Positions 10,744 to 22,352 of a DNA stretch of 64,000 nt are shown piece after piece; positions within the stretch are counted from its first letter, which is position 1; each line of letters opens with the position of its first letter. A program made the position numbers and the translations under genes. The notes below the pieces were generated by a model. The model was not told where the DNA came from. It was given only the letters and a program-made list of their open reading frames with translations, and ran no database searches. Location of the stretch: contig QANY01000156.1 in assembly GCA_003255025.1 (NCBI GenBank), positions 668,398 through 732,397 on the forward strand. The letters are read 5' to 3'. The DNA is from Datisca glomerata (Eukaryota; Streptophyta; Magnoliopsida; Cucurbitales; Datiscaceae).

Positions 10744-12060
10744 ATGAAAGAAGAAATTAGGGAGCTGAAAGAGCAAATGGCCAGAGTCCTAGAACTCGTC
10801 GCCGCGAATAAGGGAAACGCTTGCCTTGAAAATTTGCAGGGGGCTCAATCATCACAAAACCAACTGGAAAACGATACTCCACCTTACCCTCCTGGGTTCA
10901 CTCCAACCTATCAACGCCATCAAACCGGCCACTTTCAGCATGCTTCACCACAAGTAAATATCCAGCACTATTCATTTCCAAATGTCCAGGAAATGCTGTA
11001 AACAGGAAAAATTGGGTACAACCCATCCACAACGGTACCTGGCCACAACCAAGCTTTCACTCCACAAGTTGAACTCGCTAATGAGCCAATCATCATACCC
11101 GATCTTGATGATCCAAAGGGGCAGATGGATGTTACTAAACCAAGCGAAGATCCACTATCGAAAGATAAGTTGGACATTTTAGAGGACAGATTGCACGCCA
11201 TTGAAGGGTCAGAAATGTATATGGTACCATTGATGCCACCCAATTATGTTTGGTCCCAGATGTAACCATCCCACACAAATTCAAACTACCTGAGTTTGAA
11301 AAATATGATAGTAGTACATGCCCGAGAAGTCACCTTATTATGTACTGCAGAAAGATGGATGTTTGTGTAAATGATGATAAGTTGTTGATTCATTTCTTTC
11401 AAAATAGCTTCATAGGGGCTGCATCTCGCTGGTATATCTAATTGGATAACCAACATATTCGAAGGTGGAAATATTTAGCTGATGCTTTCTTAAGACAATA
11501 CAAGTACAACATAAACATGGCTCCTGATCATCTGGATCTAGAAAGGATGGATAAAAAGCCTACTGAAGGCTTAAAGGAATATGCGCAAAGGTGGAGGAAA
11601 TTAGCTGCTCACCAATACCCCCTTGTCAGAAAAGGATATGGTTACGGTGTTTATCAACACCTTGAGATCTCCATTCTATGATAGAATGATTGGAAACGCT
11701 TCAAACAACTTCTCTGACATTATAATGATTGGTGAAAGGATTGAATATGGGGTAAAGAGTGGAAGAATTTTCGAAGTCGTATGAGATACATCCTCTGGTA
11801 AAAAAGGGGCCGCCATTGAAATTGAAAGAATGAGATGTACAGACGATCAATTTAGGGTACCCATGTCAAGCTGCGAAACCGAGGTCGGGATTTCCAAAGT
11901 ATAGTGAATGGCCCAAATTTGTGACATCATATGTGGTAAATACCTCACAAATTCCGTACAATTATCACTCTCAATAATCAACATTTCAAAATAACCCGAG
12001 ACCCGGTTTCAGACCACTGACTCACCAGTAAAATGTTGGTCAGGCTGATCAATCTCTGAA
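10744..12060 (+). pseudogene. Element A gag (capsid region)
   Basis: Starts MKEEIRELKEQMARVLELV, a short coiled coil, then a Pro-rich linker (PPYPPGFTPTYQ), then the retrotransposon gag domain: LVPDVTIPHKFKLPEFEKY, LLIHFFQNSFIGAASRWY, LADAFLRQYKYN, LKEYAQRWRKLAA. This is the gag of plant Tat-type gypsy elements, which forms the capsid of the virus-like particle. A TAA at 10999, a stop after RWYI (about 11439) and frameshifts near 11670 break it. The later part (11700-12060) continues the gag C-terminal side in decayed form, with NPRPGFRPL near 12000. Confidence 0.8.
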
Positions 12061-12136
12061 GGAAAAGACAAATAATCAACGTTTTTTTGTCCAATATGAT
12101 CCAATTCCCATGTCATATACAGAACTCTTACCATAA

Positions 12137-13397
12137 TTGATACGATATAATAAATTGGTGTCAATTACTTATGAACCTCTACAGCCACCATACCTAATGT
12201 GGTATGATCCGAGTGCTCGCTGTGATTATCATGTTGGGGCAGTGAGACATTCGACTGAAAATTGCATGGCATTAAAAGGTACAGTACAAGCATTGATCAA
12301 ACCTGGATGGTTGAATTTCAAAAAGGTTAATGGGAACCCAGATATCAATTCCAACACTCTACCAAATCATGGAAATCCTACTGTAAATGCAATTGAGGAA
12401 TATTTTTCATATGGAAAGAATGACGTGGAAGATAGGAGCACGTCAATGGAAATATTTTTCCATATTCTTTCTAAAGCAGGGTACATCTACCCAACACGCT
12501 CAGAGGATGAAGGCGTTTTTAGGAAGCATATGCATGACTTTGATTGTTTGTTTCCTAAGAATGTAACGGGGCATACCATTAAGGAATGTGCTGATTTTAA
12601 AAATGGAAGTGCAAAAGTTGTTGGATGCGAGGATACTTACAATAACTCATAAAGTAGAAAGGGAATACCAGGAAGATGACTTTTTAGTCCTCATGATAAC
12701 TAAAGAATCATCTGAAGTTAATGTTGAAGTGTCATCCTATATCCCAAAATCTCTCACAATACATTATGAGGAAAAGTCAACTCGCACCACTACGTCTTAT
12801 GCTCCGATGCCCCTCACCATCCAAATACTGGGTGCGTTTGCCTACAAGGATTCAAGAGTAATACCATGGACGTACGAATATGAGGTTATTACAAACGGTA
12901 ACGACAAAACTCAAGCGCTAAATCCGCCAGACCTCGATCTCCCCATACCTAATATTTCGGGAGTAGGTGGGATGACGAGGAGTGGAAGATGCTACACGCT
13001 AGAAGTTTTGAAAATGGATAAAGATGATGAGTTTGAAAGGCAAAGAAAAGGGAGAGCCAAAGAAGGCGACAATGGTCATGAGTTCCAAGGAGAAAGGCAT
13101 GGTGGCCAATTGATAGACCCAGATATGATAAGAGGTACATATAAAGAAAGAGCAGTGTCTGAAGAAGAAGTATTTGAATTTTTTAAGCTCATGAAGCAAA
13201 GCGAGTATAAGGTGATAGAACAATCTAATCACTTATCTGCTTGCATATCTTTACTATCACTCTTTCTGAATTCTGAACCATATCGCCAAACATTATTGAA
13301 AGTTTTGAATCAAGCATATCTATGTCATGACATTACAGTGGAAAAGTTGAGTGGAATAGTAAGAAATATTACCGTACCAAATTTATCACTTTCATAG
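12137..13397 (+). pseudogene. Element A gag C-terminal/linker region
   Basis: Two overlapping frames (12137-12652 and 12588-13397) joined by a frameshift near 12600. The first holds a Cys/His knuckle-like stretch, CDYHVGAVRHSTENC, then ALIKPGWLNF. The second contains PMPLTIQ, SRVIPWTYE, ISGVGGMTRSGRCYT and EFFKLMKQSEYKVIEQ, ISLLSLFLNSEPYRQTLLKV. All occur in this order between gag and protease in Tat-lineage polyproteins. The last part leads straight into the protease. No activity is expected because of the frameshift. Confidence 0.75.
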
Positions 13398-13700
13398 ATG
13401 ATGAAATCCCTGCCGATGGTACTAGACACACCGGAGCTCGACATTTATTCGTGAAATGTAGAGATTATGTTGTTGTAAAAGTGTTGATTGATAATGGCTT
13501 ATCTCTAAATATAATGCCAAGATCTACACTAGCAAAGCTCCCTGTGGACGCGACACATATGTGACCGAGCATGATGATAGTAAGAGAATTTGATGGTACC
13601 CGTAGAGAAGTAGTTGGAGACATAGAGATAGAAATTCGAATAAGCCAATGCCTATTCAATATTATTTTCAAAGTGATGGACCTAAAATCCTGTGTATAGT
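13386..13700 (+). pseudogene. Element A aspartic protease
   Basis: Retropepsin-like fragment. Around 13380-13690 one reads FIDDEIPADG, HLFVKCRDY, then the active-site segment VLIDNGLSLNIMPRSTLAKLP, then MIVREFDGTRREVVGDIEI and IIFKVMD. The D-N-G variant of the D-T/S-G triad is common in this lineage. A stop interrupts ATHM-stop-PS (about 13562) and the frame is lost after 13695 (KSCV-stop). It would process Gag-Pol in an active element. Confidence 0.75.
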
Positions 13701-13717
13701 TTTATTTTAGGTCGATC

Positions 13718-14410
13718 ATGGATTCACTCTACCGGTGCAGTACCGTCTTCCGTACATCAGAAGCTGAAAATTATAATGGATCATACTCATTTGTATATAT
13801 ATGGAAGAAGATTTATTGGTATCCTAGCCGGCTACCATGCCATATGTTGAGGCAACAGAAGAAGCATTGTAGTGCTCATTTCTATCATTTGAGATTGCGA
13901 ACACCACATTTGTTGCTAGTGGGAAACTCCTCCAACATCAAGCCTCTCAAAAGCATCTCAGGTGGTGGCAAAGTTGATTATAAAAAGGGGATACAAGCCA
14001 GGCAAACGACTCGGGGTAAGCATCAAGAAATAAATAAGTTAATCTAGTGGGACAAGAATGAGAAGAGGTTTAGGCTTGGATAGAACGACCAAGGCTGATA
14101 GAGGGAGAGTGGTAGTTGAAAAGAAAGAAAAGAGGATTGCTAGGCTTGAAAATAGGGAATTCGATATGAAAATGGCAATCATACCTCATATTTATGAATC
14201 CTTCAGAAGTGAGGAAATTTCATTCGAAGAACCGGTTACAATAGAGCAGTACGACCTTGAAAATGATATCACCCAGCTTTCAATATCTGCAATCTTGGGA
14301 AAATCATCAAGTACAAATACAGATGACTTGGTTTCTTGATACGATTCAGATCATGAGCTTAACAATTGGGATGTCACCGAGCTACCAGTGCTTCTTGGGA
14401 ATTTTCAAAA
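13718..14410 (+). pseudogene. Element A region between protease and intron
   Basis: Decayed protease C-terminal and linker. In shifting frames it shows GYKPGK (about 13990), KKEKR (about 14125), then PHIYESF and a long acidic stretch ending NNWDVTELPVLLGNFQK at 14410, where a GT splice donor follows. Function of the linker is unknown. Confidence 0.55.
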
Positions 14411-14678
14411 GTATTGTGTTCATGCCAAAATTCTAATGATTCTACCTAATGCCTTTGGAATTTCGTTGTTATGGGCCTATGTTTTCATCTATTTCACGTC
14501 ATCTCTTTGAATGACAGTCTAAAAACTAATTTCGTTTCCTTTTATAATGATAAATACAATTCTAGTTCTTTTTGTTCTTCCTTTTATGTCTACTTTTTCC
14601 ATTTCTGAAATGTTGTTCATACTCATGCACTGTATATTTACTTTTCTCGCCTTCCTTTCATCTAATAATCTGATTCAG
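14411..14678 (+). other. Putative Ogre-type intron between protease and RT
   Basis: 268 nt, GT (14411) to AG (14678), T-rich, with a pyrimidine-rich tail ending CTGATTCAG. Removing it joins GNFQ-(AA) to (G)-FENCDFENK in one frame, so splicing restores continuity of a frame that is closed inside the interval. Ogre elements are known for a spliced intron between protease and RT. The splice sites are read by eye and not tested. Confidence 0.6.
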
Positions 14679-15020
14679 GTTCGAGAACTGTGATTTTGAG
14701 AACAAGAGCATAAGCAATATCATTGACAATCACATTCTTAGCGTAGAGTCAGATGAAAGTGACGAGGATAATTTTGAACCATCTTTGGAAATGTTAAAAA
14801 TGGTAGGAGTGGATGATAAAATAACTCAACCATATCAAGAGTTAACGGAGGTGATAAATTTGGGATTGGATGGAGAGACCTAAAAAGTCTAAATCGACAC
14901 TTCTATGACAAGCCAAAGTCATAGACAATTAATTGACTTACTCAAAGAGTATATTGACGTCCTTGCATGGTTGTACCAAGATATGCTAGGTCTAGACACT
15001 GACATCGTGATTCATATATA
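14679..15020 (+). pseudogene. Element A pol, RT N-terminal region
   Basis: FENCDFENKS, an acidic stretch (SVESDESDEDNFEPS), VINLGLDGE, LIDLLKEYIDVLAWLYQDMLGLDTDIVIH. This is the conserved lead-in to the RT domain of Tat polyproteins. Two stops occur near 14880-14890. The next ~80 residues (through the first RT motifs) are missing; sequence of another repeat starts at about 15021. Confidence 0.75.
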
Positions 15021-16290
15021 TTTACTCACATAAATCCTGATTTAAAAAATAGTTTTCACATCCATTTGATATGTATATATAATCACAAATTGCATTAACA
15101 ATTTAGTGGATATAACTCTATTAACTAGAGAACAAGTATGGAAAAGTCCAAATCAGCTTTTTGCTTAAAACTTTCAACAGCAAGACGAGCATTATATTTT
15201 TCCCTTTTTGTTAAAAATTAATATTCAATTAAAGCAAAATAAACAACTTACATGGTGCATACCCTAGGAAGGCAAACAACTAAACTACTAAACAAGCCTA
15301 AATAACTTCACCTAAAAATTCTTTTATAAAAACCCCATGCACACCTTGGAGCTTAAGATTATCAGAAGATTTGTCAATGTTTCTAAACCATCAAACTTTT
15401 TCCCTAATAATACGACTATACAATGGAAAATAGTACACTCTATCTCTAGTTTTTCCATAAAAATATCTTATATTTATTTCCATCCAACAAAATTAAATGA
15501 AAACAGTAAAACTTTAGCTAGATACAACTAAAACTTTTCCCCTTTGTACTGAACCTGAGATAAAATCGGTACTCTTTACCACAGACTTCCACGTGCGAAC
15601 ATTCACATAAAATATGTTCAATCAAATCCATACTAGACACACAAAAGAAGCTAGACACATCCACAATATTGTTCCATTTTCTAATATTCACCAACGTTGA
15701 AAGGCTGTTTATAAGAGCAAGGCAACTACTAAATGAACATTTAGGAATATAGCTTGAAAACCACAAGAGCTTGACCCAAGAAACCAGAGTATTATCATCA
15801 ACACTAAATATGTAATAAGCATTACCAACCGAAAACATACTATTTTCGCACCTCTCCAAATCCTACTATCATTCTGTCCTAAATTAGTAGGAGGCATATT
15901 ACTTAATACACTATGCAACTCTTGAATTGCTGAAAAAATACGCGGAAGAATAGCCCATGCATTATTCATACTCAAATTTAATTTTAGTGCTAACGTTAAA
16001 TTTATATTTCGTAAGGATTTTCCATGGATGTTAACTGAATTATTGCATAGTATGCAGGAGAAAATATATTTGAGATGACAAGATATTTGTTCCCAATAAT
16101 TTGTTTTTACTCTGTAATCTAGGATTGCTTCCGTTTTCAACTACAATTCCATTTCCTCAAAAATTTGTAAATTAGAATTACAAGCAAACAAGGATTGCAT
16201 CCTAATTTGAGGATTACTCCAAACAAGCGTGGTATTTTAATTACAAGATGATTATAATATGATTACAAAAGAGGATAACGCAAAGAAAAT
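15021..16290. mobile_element. 1.27-kb insertion in the RT of element A, with a LINE piece
   Basis: Interrupts pol between VIH and the RT motif LVDNTAGHSTF. Part of the RT was lost with it. The left ~110 bp (AAATCCTGATTTAAAAAATAG onward) resembles 26080-26165. The middle (15560-16140, minus strand) is a LINE ORF2 tail with NNAWAILPRIFSAIQELHSV, QNDSRIWRG, LINSLSTLVNIRKWNN, SSFFCVSSMDLIEHILCECS (zf-RVT). The right end (16140-16290) is unassigned AT-rich DNA. No target-site duplication could be identified. Confidence 0.65.
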
Positions 16291-16294
16291 GGCT

Positions 16295-17280
16295 CGATGT
16301 CTTAGTAGATAACACTGCAGGACATTCAACCTTCTCTTTCATAGATGGTTTTTTGGGGTATAACCAAATCACAATGGTTCCTGAAGATCGTGAAAAGAGC
16401 ACTTTTATAACTTTATGGGGTTTATTTTATTATAAGGTTATGCCATTTGGTCTAAAGAATGCAGGGGCGACTTACCAACAGGAAATGGTAACACTATTTC
16501 ATGATATAATGCATAAATAAATTGAAGTGTACGTTGATGATATAATTGCCAAATCTCGTCAAGGGGAAGATCACATTGTCACTCTGCGGAAACTATTTGT
16601 ACGGTTGAGAAAGTTCTAGTTAAAGCTTAAACTGACAAAGTGTACGTTCGTAGCATCTTCAGGGAAACTACTTGGTTTTTTCGTGAGCAAGGAAGGAATA
16701 AAAGTTGACTCTGAAAAGGTTCGAGCCATCATTGATATGCCACCACCTCAAACTCAAAAGAAAGGTAGAGGTTTATTGGAGAGATTAAATTACATAGCCC
16801 GGTTAATCTTACAGCTAACTACAACTTGTGAACATATCTTTAAACTTCACCAACAAAGTGATATAAAAGGATGTAATGATGATTGCCAAATTACTTTTGA
16901 GAAGATCAAGCAATACTTACAAAATCCGCTTATACTTGTTCATCCAACTCCAACGCGTCCACTCATTTTGTACTTGGTCAACATGACGCCTCCGGAAGGA
17001 GAGAACAAACAATATACTATTTAAGCAAAAGTTTCACAAACTACAAGGATGATTATTCGATGTTAGAGAAAACATGTTGTGCATTAGCCTGGGTTGCTCA
17101 TCGGCTTAAACAATACATGTTATACCAGACCACTTGGTTAATTTCAAAGATTGATCCAGTCAAGTATATCTTAGAAAAGTCATCACTTTCTGGGCGAATT
17201 TCTAAATGAAAAATGTTACTCACGGAATATGATATTGTCTATGTCACGAGAAAGTCAATAAAATGAAGTGTACTTACTGA
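16295..17280 (+). pseudogene. Element A reverse transcriptase (C-terminal part) and first RNase H
   Basis: From LVDNTAGHSTFSFIDGFLGYNQ, through FYYKVMPFGLKNAGATYQ, the catalytic box YVDD (16530-16541), LKLTKCTF, GKLLGFFVS to the connection LLERLNYIARLI. The first RNase H follows: YLGQHDASGRREQ in a shifted frame, IYYLSKSFTNYKDDYS, EKTCCALAW. Stops sit before EVYVDD (16517-16519) and after LRKF (about 16618), and a frameshift lies near 16980. The RT palm is present, but the fingers' N-terminal motifs were lost to the insertion upstream. Dead copy. Confidence 0.85.
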
Positions 17281-17284
17281 TTAT

Positions 17285-17770
17285 TTGGGAGATCAACCAG
17301 TGCAAGATTATGAGCCTATGAAGTTTGATTTTCCTGATGAGAACATATCAGTCATATTAAAAAATGAAGGAGAACCTATGGATCTAGAATTACGGACAAT
17401 GTTATTTGATGGTGCATCTAATGATGTAGGACATGGAATTGAGGCAATTCTCATATCTCCTGAGGGAAAGTTTTTCCCATTCATGACAAAATTATGCTTT
17501 GACTGTACAAACAATGTGGTAGAATATAAGGCATGTTCCATGGAAATTCAAGCAGCTTCTGATATGAAGATAAGGAAGCTTCAAGTGTACGCAGATTTGT
17601 TATTGATGATGCAACAACTGAACGGGGAATGAGAAGTTAGAGACTCCAAGCTGGTACCTTACAACAAACATGTAACTAATTAAGTCGAACTTTTGAAGTG
17701 ATCTCATTTGACCATATACCTAGAGAGAATAATCAAATTTCAGATGCACTGGCAACTCTAGCATCCATGT
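17285..17770 (+). pseudogene. Element A second (archaeal-type) RNase H
   Basis: LFDGASNDVGHGIEAILIS with the first catalytic Asp, FDCTNNVVEYKA with the Glu region, then LQVYADLLLM where a D(S) is expected, and near the end VISFDHIPRENNQISDALATLAS with the terminal Asp. A second RNase H downstream of the retroviral one is the hallmark of the Tat lineage. Stops at LNGE-stop (17630-17632) and after HVTN (about 17681) break the frame. It aligns with 54900-55300 of element B. Confidence 0.8.
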
Positions 17771-19130
17771 TTGCCGCAGACTTTAAGGAAGAAGTGCAAC
17801 CCATAAAAATTGAGAAGCGAGATTTTCCTGCTCATTGTATGAGCATTGGAGAAGAGCCAGGCACAAGATCATGGTATTACGACATCAGAAAGTATATAAA
17901 GAACGGGAAATATCCATCCAAAGCTTCTGAGAATGATAAACGCACTATTAAAAGATTGTCCATGAGTTTTTTCTTGAATGGTGAAATACTCTACAAAAGA
18001 AACCATGATATGGTGCACTTAAGATGTTTTGATGCAAGGAAAAAAAATCAAATCATAGAGGAAGTTCACGAAGGAATTTGTGGTGTTCATGCTAATGGAC
18101 ATATGATGACCAAACAAATCTTGAGAGCAGAATATTATTGGTAAACTCTAGAATCTGACTGCATCAAGTACGTCAAGAAATGTCATAAATGTCAAATTTA
18201 TGCGGATAAAATTCACGTACCCGCATCCCCCTTACATGTCATGGCCGTGCCTTGCCCGTTCTCTATGTGACGCATGGACGTCATTGGTCTCATCACACTA
18301 ATAGCCTCTAACGGGCATCGTTTCATTTTGGTCTCTATAGATTATTTTATCAAATGGGTGGAGGCGAGTTCTTATTCGAGTGTAACCAGAAGTGCGATTG
18401 TTAAGTTCATTAAAAAGGAAATAGCTTTCCGATATGGTCTACCTGGAAGGATTATCACAGATAATGTGACAAATTTAAATAACAAGATGATGAAAAAATT
18501 ATGTGAGCAATTCAAAATTAAGCATCATAATTCATCTCCTTATAGTCCGAAAATGAAAAGAGCAGTGGAAGCAGCTAATAAGAACATAAAAATGATCATA
18601 GAGAATATGACAAAGGTTTATAAGGATTGGCATGAGATGCTCCCAATTGCACTATATGGGTACCGCACATCAGTCTGAACATAAACTAGGGCTTGGCCAT
18701 TCTCTTTGGTATATGGCATGGAAGCGGTCCTTCCAATTGAGGTGGAAATTCCTTCCCTCAGATTCTTAATGGAGGTGAAATTTGAAGAAGCAGAGTGGGT
18801 ACAAACACGATATGAGCAATTGAATTTCATCGAGGAAAAAAGATTGACTGCATTATGTAGAGGGCAATTATATCAAAGAAAAATGATGCACACATATGAC
18901 GAAAAAATACATCCCCGATGTTTCCGAGAAGGAGACTTGGTGTTGAAAAAGATACTCTAATAGCAAAAGGATCACCGGTAGAAATGGACCCCAAATTACG
19001 AAGGACCTTTTATTGTCAAGAAAACCTTCATTGGAGGAGCTCTCATGCTAACAAACATGGATAGAGACGATTTACCGCATGCAGGTAATTTAGATACAAT
19101 CAAGAAGTACTTCGCTTTGACCTCTCTAAG
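17771..19130 (+). pseudogene. Element A integrase
   Basis: Order: linker; HHCC zinc finger (HEGICGVHANGH, then CIKYVKKCHKC near 18160-18190); catalytic core with Asp at 18277 (DVIG), Asp at 18460 (ITDN) and Glu at 18568 (AVEAANKN), giving D-60-D-35-E; then C-terminal [52 protein letters not shown], ending KKYFAL. Stops at EYYW-stop (about 18142), SM-stop (TGA for TGG at about 18268), TSV-stop-T-stop and KKIL-stop-stop inactivate it. The integrase inserts cDNA into the genome in active elements. Confidence 0.85.
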
Positions 19131-19997
19131 TATGAGAAAAATGAAGTTGGGCAAAAAATGTTTTTAAAAAGAGATGTCTCGAATACTAAAGAAATGCTTA
19201 TTCCATATTTTTTTTTTCAAATCCTTGTCTGTAAACGTTATGTATCATCAATGAATAGCCTTTTTTCTTTCTCAGTTAACAAATACATATACTTTATCTT
19301 CTCATTATTTCCATTATTTCTTATTCCTCTCAATTCTAAAATATCATTAATTACTCTTGAAATAAATCAGAAGCATAAAATTGGTTGGGTGAAAGCTAAT
19401 TTAAAAAATAAAAAAGAAGAGAATAGGAACTAAGAAACACAGTCTGAGTACGAGGTGAAATCTGAAAAGTCACCACGAGAAAGTCAGTATGCACATGACA
19501 GAGCTAAAATACGATTGGAGGATTGCAATTAAAGTACAAAAAGAAGCAAAATATGGAGAAATTATTCATTTTTCTTCATCATCGACGTGAAGCCGAATAC
19601 TTGGGCACAAACCAATGAATAAGGATGCATCATTTTCTTGAAAGTATGCTCGATATTTCATTGTGAGTCCATGACCCTAGGCCAAGTGATTGATTTGAAG
19701 GTTGAAGGATATGACGACATTAGTCAACTTTAAAAAAAATCATCAAATAATTTTCTTACAAATGTTCACAATCATGCATGTATGCACTTAAAATCACAAC
19801 TTTGCATTTATATTCAATAATTACAATGCATAGACATGCATCATATTGATATGTTTGGATGTAATTCAAGTGCATGAATCATTTAAGGATATTCATTCAA
19901 AATCCACACATGACTTTCCAACATTTAGAGCCTGCATTAGTCTAGCTCTTGTACCATATGAAACTTGTAAAAATCATATCAAATATTATTTAAACAT
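19131..19997 (+). other. 3' untranslated region of element A, unique part
   Basis: Non-coding region between integrase and the tandem array. Alignable with 56637-57517 in element B, with more differences than the downstream LTRs show. No gene seen. Confidence 0.6.
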
Positions 19998-20480
19998 CTT
20001 CAGTTAAATCGAACCCAAATTGAGTCGATATCGAAGCTTGCGTCTATCCATATCCATTTCCTTTCAAATATCTCGGTTAAATTGAATTCAATTTTGTCGC
20101 GGTCGAAGCCCAGTGTCAGCGCCTGGTCCGTTTCAATTAATATGATAAAATTGAACCCGAATAGAGTCGAGGTCGAAGCCTGTGTCTATCCAAGTTCATG
20201 CGTTTCTTTATCTTTGGTTAAATCGAACCCGACTTTGTCACGGTCGAAGCCCGGTGGTAGCGCATGGTCCGTTTCAATTAATACAGTTAAATCGAACCCA
20301 CATAGAGTCGAGGTCGAAGTCTGCGTCTATCCAGGTCCACATCCTTTCTTTATCTTAGGTTAAATCAAACCCGACTTTGTTGCGGTTGAAGCCCTGTGTC
20401 AACGTCTGGTCCGTTTCAATTAATATGGTTAAATCAAACCCGGATTGAGTTGGGGTCAAAGTCTGTGTCTATCCAGGTCC
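19998..20480 (+). repeat. 70-bp tandem repeat array in element A 3' UTR
   Basis: Seven monomers of about 69-73 bp, two alternating types. Type A: GTTAAATCGAACCCGACTTT then GTCGCGGTCGAAGCC and CCTGGTCCGTTTCAATTAAT. Type B: the same first half with GAGTCGAGGTCGAAGCC, then TGCGTCTATCCAGGTCC and a T-rich tail. Order by eye: B A B A B A B(partial), so the higher-order unit is about 141 bp. Variable tandem repeats in this place are characteristic of Tat/Ogre 3' UTRs. Confidence 0.85.
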
Positions 20481-20612
20481 ATTTCATAAGTTCTGTCATT
20501 TCATAGAACCTAAATAGGTCGAGGTTTCTATTCCCCTTATCCATATAGTCTTTTCTCGATCAAAATATTTATCCTACACCTTTATACACTTTCTAAGTTT
20601 AGAAGTATGAAC

Positions 20613-20625
20613 AAATGGGGGCAGC
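20613..20625 (+). other. Polypurine tract of element A
   Basis: AAATGGGGGCAGC directly before the LTR start TGTAGATACAG. It primes plus-strand cDNA in LTR elements. The identical tract precedes the LTR at 58503. Confidence 0.75.
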
Positions 20626-22351
20626 TGTAGATACAGTATTTTATCGGGTCCAACACTTTAAAAATACAAATTTTACTTTTTGGCACATATGCTAGTCTCA
20701 GACTATATGTATGATTTGAAAGATAGCCTAATGCCTAAAAGTAAGAAGAATTGTCCAATGACTAAAAAATAAAAAGGGAACAAAATGACTAAAAATAAAA
20801 AGTGAAGTCCTAAGTTTGCCTATCAATAGAGGGGAGGTCTTCATTTAAAAAGGGGGATTGGAGAGTGAGATAGAGAAGGGATTTTAGAGAGAGAAAGATA
20901 ATTCTTGAGAAAATATGAGATTTTTTTTAAATGAGAGAAAGAGAGTTTTCATTTCTATTCATCTTTCATCCTCTCCTATTTTTTTTTATTAAAGTAGTTC
21001 AAATTTCTTGCATTTTAGCTTACAAAATATCTTGTTCATTGTTATTCATCATCTCTATTCTTGATACTCATGTAGTTGATATTTCTTTATTTTCTTTTTC
21101 ATACATAAGTTGTTTGTTCATTCTTTATCATTTTTTCTACTTTTAATCTTAAGTTTTATTTTCATCTATTGTTGATTTCTCTACAAGTTTGATAATGAGA
21201 CATTTTTGTCATCAACTCAATCAATGATGATGAGGATAAAGCTTTTGATGAGTGTAAAATTAACTTAATGTGAATCAACCCTTTAATGAGTTGAAAGTGT
21301 ACATTTGATGAAAAGATCTCATACATAAAAATGCATAAAATAGAAAGTAAAACCTCTATGCAAGATTATGCGAATATTTAAGTTTTGAAATTTTTTATGT
21401 TCTTACAAGTCTTTTTTCTCTTCTTTTTAATTATTGTTTATCATTTTTGTGACATTTGTTTGAACGAGTTACCATCCATTATCATTCTTAGCAATGAAAG
21501 AAGAAAGAAAAAATGGCAATTAGTGAATTAAGTAGTCCAAAAAAATATATTTATATCCAAAAAATATTCTATTTTGAAATTTAAAAATAAAATAAAAAAA
21601 TGAAAAAAATAATATATATATACTGAAAAAGGTGGGAGGACAAAAGCTTGTTGGCCGTAGCTTTGTTTGTTGAAATTACAAGTTTGTCCTCTCAACCTTT
21701 ATTTATTTTTTTAAGTTCTCGTTTTTTTGTTTTTATATTTTCATGATTTATCATGTTTTACATGTATTATTCACTTTATAAATTTTCTCTACTTTGTCAT
21801 CCTACAATAAATGTGGTTCTAATTTTCATCTATTTATTTCTTTTACGTTTTATAGCTATCACTATAACTTTGTTTACATCTTTATTTTTGTAGCATTCTT
21901 ATATTATCATATTTAAAATGTGATTCATATTAATTTCCCTTATAATTATAACAATATGTATATGCATTGTTTACAATAATAGCATGTAAATTTAAATCAT
22001 CTTATATTTATCAATTTAGTTTTACATTAAAAATCCGATGACGGACTTTGAGAATTTTGAGATACCGAACTTCTGAAACTAATGAGGTGAGCATGTATTT
22101 TTGGGATACTCAGAATTACTCCAATAATGCTTTGATTTTCAAAAAATAAAAAAAAACTTTTTAATAGTCTTTGTACCACCCATTAAAGGTTATTTATTTT
22201 GTTCATTTTTATGATACAAAATGTACCAAATGAGACATTCAAAATTGAATTTCTATAACATTATTTTAAAAAATAATTTGAATAGCATTTGATTAATTTT
22301 GGTAACCATTTTTCATAATGGGTGTTGTGAGGTGCTAATACCTTCCCCACA
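20626..22351 (+). repeat. 3' LTR of element A, cut off at an N
   Basis: Starts TGTAGATACAGTATTTTATC after the polypurine tract and follows the complete LTR at 58503-60391 almost without differences. It stops at CCTTCCCCACA, about 165 bp before the LTR end, where the N at 22352 lies. Where the solo LTR has TATAAATAG, this copy has TATCAATAG (20821-20829). Short open frames inside are shared by all copies and are not genes. Confidence 0.85.
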
Positions 22352-22352
22352 N
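22352..22352. other. Ambiguous base, probable assembly join
   Basis: A single N. Left of it lies an LTR copy truncated at its right end; right of it an LTR copy truncated at its left end. The two overlap by about 1.6 kb in LTR coordinates, as expected when two contigs ending in the same repeat are joined. Confidence 0.6.

Noticed and set aside
10968..11243. Antisense frame across element A gag
   Set aside because: The sense strand shows gag motifs throughout. The antisense frame has no supporting feature.
20931..21146. 71-codon frame MREREFSFLFIFHPLL (also at 22564 and 58808)
   Set aside because: Occurs in every LTR copy simply because the LTR is repeated. It is T-rich, lies in the LTR transcript leader and has no similarity to a known protein.
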